From Monilinia fructicola (Eukaryota > Ascomycota > Leotiomycetes > Helotiales > Sclerotiniaceae): a stretch of DNA of 64,000 bases. A program made the translations under genes and the position numbers. A model generated the notes under the pieces. That model had not been told where the DNA came from and ran no database searches. It was given only the letters and a program-made list of their open reading frames with translations. This document shows, in pieces, positions 57,271 through 64,000 of this stretch; position 1 is the first letter of the stretch, and the number at the start of each line of letters is the position of its first letter. The stretch covers positions 3,097,501-3,161,500 of the forward strand of contig VICG01000003.1 of assembly GCA_008692225.1 (NCBI GenBank), read 5' to 3'.

Positions 57271-58582
57271 CAGTAGAAGAATCTATAGGCCAACTGAACA
57301 CACTGGCCAACTGAACAATCTAATCTAATTAAATCATCACTTCTAAGCTTCAACCTAAATCTTTACTATTATTTTATTATTTTATTTAATATTAAATCAA
57401 ATTATATAATAATTATACTTTTTAAATGATATTAAAATAATTTTTATAAAATTAGGTTTATTACTTTTTCTTAATTATATTATTTAAGTTATATAAAAAA
57501 CTTAAGCTTAAAATTATTAATCTTTTTCTTAAAAAGAAAATAGAATATTTTTTAATTATTATAAAGCTATTATATAGGATTCTATAATATTTATATTTAA
57601 ATAAAAGCTATAATTATTTGATATAATTATATATTATCTTTTATTGTAACGATTAATACGAAAAGAGTTAATAATAGAGTTAATACCCTTAATATATTAG
57701 TAAGAACAACGCTGCTAGCGTTACTAATATTGTTAATAAAAGTGATTAGAATAATATTAATTATAAGTAAAATAGCGTTAATTAGTTTAATAACGATTAG
57801 CTTTTATTACGATATATATTTCCTATTATTTATATAATCTTATTTTTATTTTAAATTTAAATAATCTTTTATATATAATAATAATTTAAACTTATTATTA
57901 GTATATTTATTAAATTATATTATGATTAGTTTTTTTTATAAATATATAAAAATATTATTTATAATTAATTTTTTTCTATATAAATTAAAAACCTTTATAA
58001 TTATTTAAAAAAAACTTAATCTTTTAGTTTATTCTTTTTAAAAAAGAAGTAGATTATTATTAATATCTATAAAAAAAAAATTATATACTTTAAATATATA
58101 ATATCTTATTACGTTTACTTTAGTTTAAATTAACCTTAATCTAAGCGTTACTAATATATAATTATAATAATATTAATTAAGGATTTTAATTTAATAAAAT
58201 TAAGCTTTAAAAATATATTTATAAAAGAATAATTTATATACTTTTTAATTAATTATAATTAAATTAAAAGATTTAATATTATATACTTATTCTTATTTTA
58301 ATATTTATAAATTAAATAAAGAAATTTATTAAAAAAGATTTATTATTATAAATTTAAAATAATAAATTATATTAAAAAAAAATTTAAATTTTTATTATTA
58401 TTTTTATTAAAAAATAAATATATTATTTAAATTGATATTAGTACAAAAAGATATACAATAATGATAAAGTATTAAAGTTTAATATACTCTTAGAAATGGA
58501 ATATTACCTACACATCACCTAAAAGGGTTTTAGCGCGTTCAGTTGGCCAGTGTGTTCAGTTGGCCCGTGGATTCTTCTACTG
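57271..58582. mobile_element. 1.3-kb AT-rich TIR element (family B), RIP-mutated
   Basis: The left end CAGTAGAAGAATCTATAGGC, followed by CAACTGAACACACTGGCCAA and CTGAAC, is repeated in inverted orientation at the right end (58537-58582) with only three mismatches over about 46 bp. TA precedes the left end (57269-57270); TC follows the right, possibly a mutated TA. The TIR itself holds a direct repeat of GGCCAACTGAAC. The 1.2-kb interior is over 80% A+T and has no open frame. A core at 57640-57825 matches the family-A element at 8155-8345. CAGT-type ends suggest a Tc1/mariner/pogo relative. Confidence 0.8.
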
Positions 58583-59258
58583 TCCGTGTCAACTATCTCG
58601 ACGTTGTGGCCAATTACTTATTATGATTGGATAACGAATCTTTCCGATATCACACCACACCACAGTGACCACACCATGTTTTGGTGGATCCATCATGATG
58701 ACTGTACAGAGTACTGTCAGATGAGTGAACGAAGTACGAGAGTTGGATGCACGTGAATTAAGAAATATTGACTTGAGTAAGAAAGATCAATATAATTGTG
58801 AATTAAGAATGATTTAGATACTAGGTGGCTACCAAGAGCTTACCTTACGTTTCGAAGTATATATTATTTATATATATACACATATGCACATATATATATG
58901 TGCACGGGTATATGTGTATACATATATGTGTATATAGGTATTGATGGATAATTATATATATAAAATATCCATGGATATATCTTCATTTCTCATTTTCATT
59001 CGTGCGCATCTCATCCGCACGTAAAGCGATTATTAATTTCATCCCCAGACGCCAACGGCTTCCTTCTACTAATAAAATACGCACGAGCCAATCGGAAGCT
59101 AGTGGCCAGTTTCTGGGGCAGCTGGTACTCAAGAGGGATGAATGAAAGTATTTGCTTGTCTCGCCTGTTCCTCCAAGCAATCGTCAGATTCATTTATTTG
59201 AATTGTTGTTCCCTTCTTCTCACCCAAACAACTTTTTCCTCCCTCGAAACCTTTCAAG
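58583..59258. other. Spacer and promoter of the aminotransferase gene, with an alternating purine/pyrimidine tract
   Basis: 58858-58970 is a run of TATA/CACATATGCACATATATG-type alternating purine-pyrimidine sequence containing several short palindromes. 59100-59258 is C/T-rich leader (TTTCCTCCC, CTTTCAAG) directly before the ATG at 59259. Confidence 0.4.
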
Positions 59259-60826
59259 ATGCTTTCTCCCTTCAGATTAGCCAGCAGGCAAGCAATTACC
59301 CGCCGTGTTGCTTCCAGAGGTAGCATTGCTATTAGACAAGCTTCCACATGGGCTGATGTACCACAAGGTCCTCCAGTACGTATTATCGAGTCAATGGATT
59401 GACTGTAGAGAATTTTAGGCTAATATACTATAGGATGTAAGTCATTGATCCTTCGGATTCAATGGAGGGGTAGTTTTCTAATTGTGTGATTGTTTGTGGA
59501 CAGGCCATCTTAGGTATGAGTCAAAAATGGGATCAATCGTCTGATTTAAATTCTGATAACAAACTAGGTATTACCGAGGCCTTCAAGGCAGATAGCTTCA
59601 AGGAGAAGATCAACTTGGGTTTGGCGTACCGTATTGCTCCCAATTTACTGCCACTGATTTTAATGTGTAGGTGTCGGCGCATACAGAGATGATGCAGGTC
59701 AACCCTACGTCCTTCCCTCCGTCCGAACCGCAGAAGACAAGGTCGTTCAAGCAAAGCTCAACAAAGAATATGCCGGTATTACCGGTGTCCCAGATTTCAC
59801 CAAGGCAGCTGCTGTCCTTGCTTATGGTGAGGGATCAAGTGCTCTCGGACCGTCTAGTCATCACACAATCCATCTCCGGAACTGGAGCTCTCCGAATTGG
59901 TGGTGCTTTCCTCGCACGTTTCTACCCTGGCGCAAAGAAAATCTACATTCCAACCCCATCCTGGGCAAATCATGCCGCCGTCTTCAAAGATTCGGGTCTC
60001 GAGGTTGAGAAGTACAGATATTATAACAAGGATACCATTGGTCTCGATTTCGAGGGCTTGATTGCAGACATCAAGGCTGCACCCAAGGGAAGCGCTTTCT
60101 TGCTCCACGCATGTGCGCACAACCCCACTGGTGTAGACCCAACTGTCGAACAATGGAAGGAGATTAGCAATGCTATCAAGGCCGGTGAACACTATGCATT
60201 CTTCGATATGGCCTACCAGGGATTTGCTTCTGGTGATACCGACAAGGACGCTTTCCCTATCCGTCACTTCATCGAGCAAGGCCACAACCCATGTCTCGCC
60301 CAATCTTTCGCCAAGAACATGGGATTGTACGGTGAGCGTGTCGGAGCATTCTCCATTGTCTGCGCCGATGCCGCTGAGAAGAAGCGTGTTGATTCTCAAA
60401 TCAAGATCCTCGTTCGTCCTCTCTACTCCAACCCCCCTGTTCACGGTGCTCGTATCGCTTCCACAATCCTCAACGACAAGGCCTTGAACAAGCAATGGCT
60501 CGGTGAGGTCAAGGGAATGGCTGATCGTATCATCACCATGAGAGCTTTGTTGAAGAAAGAGCTCGAGAACTTGGGCTCAAAGCACGATTGGTCTCACATC
60601 ACTAGCCAAATTGGAATGTTCGCATACACCGGTTTGACCCCTGAGCAGATGGATAAGTTGGCTAAGGAGGTAAGTCTTATTCCGATTATCGAGGTAGAGG
60701 TTACCTTTGCTCACAATGATTTCAGCACTCTGTATATGCTACCAAGGACGGTAGAATCTCGGTCGCAGGTATCACTTCGCAAATGTCAAGAGATTGGCAG
60801 CTGCTATTCATGCTGTTAAGCCATAG
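59259..60826 (+). CDS. Aspartate aminotransferase, mitochondrial; two single-base frame breaks
   Basis: PLP enzyme exchanging amino groups between aspartate/2-oxoglutarate and oxaloacetate/glutamate, part of the malate-aspartate shuttle. Exon 1 (59259-59375) encodes a basic mitochondrial presequence ([20 protein letters not shown]...) and ends at GPP. A 3-nt exon (GAT, 59434-59436) supplies Asp; 59504-59513 gives AIL; 59568-59618 [17 protein letters not shown]; and 59671 onward [18 protein letters not shown]. After [10 protein letters not shown] a frame break occurs at GGG (59831-59833); with one G less it reads [20 protein letters not shown]. Then [40 protein letters not shown] (PLP lysine in S-x-A-K), and [13 protein letters not shown] last intron at 60670-60725 leads to [19 protein letters not shown]; one A is missing at about 60783, after which [14 protein letters not shown] and TAG (60824-60826) follow. 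Both breaks look like sequence errors. Confidence 0.9.
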
Positions 60827-61240
60827 GTTGATTATATACTGAATTGAAATGGTACAAATTCTGCATAGAATGGCGTGGTTGACATGATCTTCTTGATTTG
60901 TTTTAGAGCTAGACATAGCAGGATTAGATAGATCCAACCTATTTTGTTGAAAGAAAAAAGAACCTTCCCTCTCAAAAACGGGCCACCGTCATTGCAAGTT
61001 CTTTTTAACTTATCTATTAATAGGTGATAAAGTTTCCAAGTGCTTCACCCCTGCCTAGGTACTCTCATGTTAAAATTCTCTCATCACATCTATATCAGAG
61101 GTTCCCTTTCTTCTAGCGCTGCCACACAACACTAGCTGCTCTCGTCTGATCTGTTCGATTCATAATCACACCCATTCACCAACCCAAACATCAAAATCGT
61201 AAATTCATGACTTCGTCCTTCTCTTTCCCTACCCGTCCAT
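60827..61240. other. Convergent intergenic region
   Basis: Lies between the 3' ends of the aminotransferase gene and the minus-strand coiled-coil gene; nothing coding. Confidence 0.35.
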
Positions 61241-62327
61241 TCAACTCCCCCTCAATCTCTCTACATCCCTCTTCACTTCCTCTATCTCTCCACACAACTC
61301 CCCAAACACCCTCGCAATCTCCCTCATCACTCTCTCCTTCCCTCCATCTTCCCTCCCGACACCATATCCCCACAGATCCCTCTCCTTTAATTTCACCCTC
61401 TCCTTCAACCTCTCCCTGCCCCCACGCAATTCCCGCATATAATTGTGCAATGCCTCGGTTGTTCGCTCGTCGTAGATGATCTTCTCGCCCTGTAGATATT
61501 TGAGTTGGAGTTCATGGGACAGCGTGCGGGATTGCAGGGAGAGGAGGGAGATCTTCGTCGTGGTGTGCCGCGTTAGGGGGCCGTGTTTGGAGCGTTCGAG
61601 ATGTTGGATTATGAGGGTTGTGGCGTGGTGGTAGAGGTTGAGGAGGTGGGTGGTGCTGTTTACTACGGCGGTGCGGGCGAGGGCGAGGGCGTGCGAGTCG
61701 GTTGCGAGGGAGGATTGCAGGGCTGTGACGGTGGGGAGGAGGGTGGGGATTTGGCGGTGGAGGAAGGACGAGTTGGTTGTCGGGTTTAGGATGCGCGAAA
61801 GGGAGAGGGCGGTGTTGTGGAGATTGGTGCTGATGATGTTGCAGAGTTGGGGGAGGTGCGTGGCGAGGGAATGGTATGTCGGTGAAGATTCCAGGAGGGC
61901 GGCATCTGCTTGGGAGACGGACCCCGGTGGAGAGAGAGCTTGGTTGTGAGAGGATGATAAGCTCCACCAATGCTTCCGGGAGCTCTGCTGCTTTTCTGGG
62001 GGGCGCGGGCTGCGAGGTTCGGGTTCGGGGTTTGGCGGGGATTGGAGGTGGTGGTGAGAGGTCAATGGATGATAGCGTGGTTATTAGGATCTGCGATTTT
62101 GCAGTCTCGATTCTTGCAGTTTTCAATGCCTGTTAGACTGTATTAGTGAGCGTCGAAAATGGTAGATGGACGAATATAGCTACCGCAGAGACGGCATCCC
62201 GCTCTTTTTGGGCAGGGTGATTTTTCGTAGAACCATTGGGATTGAGAATATTATTTGAGAGCTTCTTATACAGTTCTGCAAACTTCGGGTTGCTCTGCAA
62301 AACCGATTCCTCAACCGGAGGTAACAT
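61241..62327 (-). CDS. Conserved fungal coiled-coil protein, function unknown; one frame break
   Basis: Exon 1 (62184-62327) reads MLPPVEESVLQSNPKFAELY, KKLSNNILNPNGSTKNHPAQ, KERDAVSA. A 54-nt intron (62130-62183, GTAGCT...CAG) leads to ALKTARIETAKSQILITTLS and a Pro-rich linker (PPPPIPAKPRTRTSQPAPPR), then ELPEALVELIIL. There the frame changes (about 61945), and the protein resumes SHNQALSPPGSVSQADAALL, THLPQLCNIISTNLHNTALS, SLLHR-like FLHRQIPTLLPTVTALQSSL, HLLNLYHHATTLIIQHLERS and a charged helical C-terminus (LRGGRERLKERVKLKERDLW, EEVKRDVERLRG). The helical pattern and exon layout match an uncharacterised Pezizomycotina family. Predominantly helical; no enzymatic motif; probably a scaffold or cytoskeletal component, which is inference. 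Confidence 0.65.
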
Positions 62328-63588
62328 GTCGTTGTATATATTGAAGACAGTTGTGGAGTTGAGCGAGAGGATATTCTGCCAACACCTTCATCAAAAGTTT
62401 TGTTCCACGTCTGGGGGGTCCAAATAACTTTGACAAATTTGAGGTTTGGAATCTGTGAGGTTTCAGGATGTCGAAAGAGACTCTCCCCGAGATTCTCAAG
62501 AAAAGTTTGAATAAATTATGTGACCTGAGGGGGACGTTCGTTTTGGAGGGGTTTTTATTTACTTTTGGCGCTTTTTGGACAAGGCTGATTGATGGTGGTT
62601 GTACTTTGTAGGGTTACACTAACTGCCACACCTTGTTGTCTGCCGAGGCTAGTTCTAGCTCTAGTTGTAATTGTAAAGTAGTTGTACTTCTAGTTGTACT
62701 TCTAGATCTATTTCTAGTTCTGCTTCTACTTCTAGGTGGACTTAACTAAGATCTAGAGCAATCCGATTAGATAAGATCAAATTATATCATCGCAACTACT
62801 CGAGTCATGAGAACTTCTTTCTATCAAACGCCAAACGCCAAACGTCACTTGAATGGAAACCGCGAACAATGAGTTCCTATACAACCTCAGGACCTGGTTC
62901 AGAGTAATCGATTCTTGAACGCAGCTTCGAATTTGAATTTAAACCATTATGTTATGCCATCCTCAAATACAGGAAAGATATATATATCTAGGTAAGCGCC
63001 TATGATTATGGTCCTCAAGTCACATGTGTCTGGTCACTGCAAACTTCATAATATCGACCGACCCCTCTCCATCACTTGACGTTGGAGTTGATCAATGTCA
63101 AGCTTGTAGTCTCCAAAAGTCCGAATCATAATTCATGTTTGATTCATTGCGCATGCTTTCAACGCTTGAAGAGCTATGGATCCTCGAGTACAATTCAAGT
63201 GAGATCAATATTCTGGATGTGTTATTATTACTTGTACCAGATAGATGCAGTAAAAGTACATGAAACGGTGTTGGGATTCTAGAATCCTCTTCAATAGACT
63301 GCAGTCCAGATTATTGAAAATCATGCTTGCAGTATACTCAAGTTTGGTCTTTCCTTATATGCCGATACTACTTTAGTTAGCTGTTAATCCTTTCCCCTGG
63401 TTCTTGTTCCGTTTGTTTATCTTTCTGATAGCCCTTCAGACTGTTGAAAATCATTTTACTACGCACCCAACTTCTCTCTTTTTCCGTATCTGAACATTGC
63501 AGCATTGCTTTAATCAGCTGTTAATCATTCAAGAATTTGCTATTCAATTTCCTCATCTTTTTAGGATTCCTGCAGTCAGAACAAGGAA
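62328..63588. other. 1.26-kb gene-free stretch with TAGTTGTACTTC repeats
   Basis: 62650-62738 is an imperfect tandem array of CTAGTTGTACTT/CTAGTTCTACTT-like units. The rest is AT-rich with no coding sequence; TTTCCC/CTTTTT leader-like sequence precedes the ATG at 63589. Confidence 0.35.
62650..62738. repeat. Imperfect 12-bp tandem repeat (CTAGTTGTACTT-like)
   Basis: Six to eight units of 6 or 12 bp with TTCTAG as the most constant part. Confidence 0.7.
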
Positions 63589-63951
63589 ATGTCCTGCCAA
63601 AGTCCACAATTTTTGCGAGTCAATGGAGAACTTGGAAAGCGGCCAGCTTTCCTCGGCCTTTACCCAGAGCTGCGAGATATGATATATGAAGAAGTCGTCA
63701 CATTTACGGGCGGTAAGCTTCTACTACCATTCGTTCTATCCGATCTCCCAGTTCTGAAGGACTACTGCACGAAGACCACTTTGATGCGCAAGGAGCACAG
63801 AGAGTTTTGGTTGACGGCTCTGAGATTGGCTTCAACTTGCAAGCGAATCAGATTTGAAGTTCGAGATAGGTTTTTCAAAACAAACGATTTCAGTCCCATG
63901 GCCTCCATTACTCAGCACTTTGTAGACCGGGACATAAACAATCATTTCTAA
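63589..63951 (+). CDS. F-box/2EXR-like fungal protein, N-terminal part
   Basis: MSCQSPQFLRVNGELGKRPA leads to FLGLYPELRDMIYEEVVTFT, the L-x-x-L-P-x-E-L-R-D-x-I-Y motif of the large fungal 2EXR/F-box-like family, followed by REFWLTALRLASTCKRIRFE, the usual L-x-x-x-C-K-x-I-x-x-E helix. These proteins are typically 200-300 residues, whereas this frame stops after 120. The stop at 63949 may mark a frame break, since the family continues with a beta-rich region, or the gene may be spliced beyond the window edge. The function of the family is mostly unknown; some members are substrate adaptors of SCF ubiquitin ligases. Confidence 0.55.
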   Translation: MSCQSPQFLRVNGELGKRPAFLGLYPELRDMIYEEVVTFTGGKLLLPFVLSDLPVLKDYCTKTTLMRKEHREFWLTALRLASTCKRIRFEVRDRFFKTNDFSPMASITQHFVDRDINNHF

Positions 63952-64000
63952 GAACTTCCCATGTTGATGTGGAGGGTGTTGATACTTATCTCGACAAAGA

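Overview
The window is genomic DNA of a filamentous ascomycete. The evidence is genes split by short introns (51-126 nt) with GTRNGT donors, long AT-only blocks typical of repeat-induced point mutation (RIP), and Pezizomycotina-type proteins: a Ras2-type GTPase, an RTA1-family membrane protein, a homeodomain-like/C2H2 regulator, ERG28 and a TPMT-like methyltransferase. A Leotiomycete of the Botrytis/Sclerotinia kind fits best, but that placement is inference. No rRNA, tRNA or CRISPR was recognised.

Layout. 0.6-1.4 kb (+): Ras2-type GTPase with a long microsatellite-rich downstream region and a GC-rich island at 3.0-3.5 kb. 4.85-6.0 kb: decayed short-chain dehydrogenase. 7.75-8.7 kb: AT-rich element with terminal inverted repeats (TIRs). 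10.1-15.6 kb (-): a very large, Ser/Arg/Glu-rich gene carrying four Gly/Ala 'zipper' segments and broken by about a dozen single-base frameshifts. 15.6-28.5 kb: no convincing gene; it holds simple repeats, a 403-bp TIR element, an 880-bp near-perfect palindrome, about 430 bp of (ATT)n and a half copy of the 7.75-kb element. 28.5-31.8 kb: compact cluster of an SDR (-), a TPMT-like methyltransferase (+) and an OTU deubiquitinase (-). 33.8-34.7 kb: epoxide-hydrolase pseudogene. 35.2-36.2 kb (-): RTA1-like protein. 39.3-40.4 kb (+): Gre2-like reductase.

40.9-51 kb looks like a pseudogene graveyard (GNAT fragment, Hsp70-like gene with internal deletion, disrupted coiled-coil gene, Erg26-like sterol dehydrogenase) around one intact transcription-factor gene at 43.1-44.9 kb. 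51.3 kb (-): ERG28. 52.5-53.7 kb (-): quinone oxidoreductase. 55.2-55.8 kb (-): unknown acidic internal-repeat protein. 56.1-57.1 kb (-): nicotinamide riboside kinase. 57.3-58.6 kb: a 1.3-kb TIR element. 59.3-60.8 kb (+): mitochondrial aspartate aminotransferase with a 3-nt microexon. 61.2-62.3 kb (-): conserved coiled-coil protein. 63.6 kb (+): F-box/2EXR-like protein.

Two general points. First, several conserved genes (aspartate aminotransferase, methyltransferase, ras2, the large gene) carry single-base indels, mostly in short homopolymers, with coding sense otherwise intact. Assembly or sequencing error is the simplest explanation, so 'pseudogene' there means 'frame broken as given'. Second, other loci (SDR at 4.85 kb, epoxide hydrolase, Hsp70-like, Erg26-like, GNAT) also have stop codons, lost catalytic residues or missing domains and look genuinely decayed. 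The genes do not form one pathway; the only thematic pairing is the Erg26-like remnant facing ERG28. No clearly new system was found. The most original items are the repeated DENGRK/Gly-zipper module of the large gene, the acidic repeat protein, and a conserved core shared by two different RIP-affected TIR elements.
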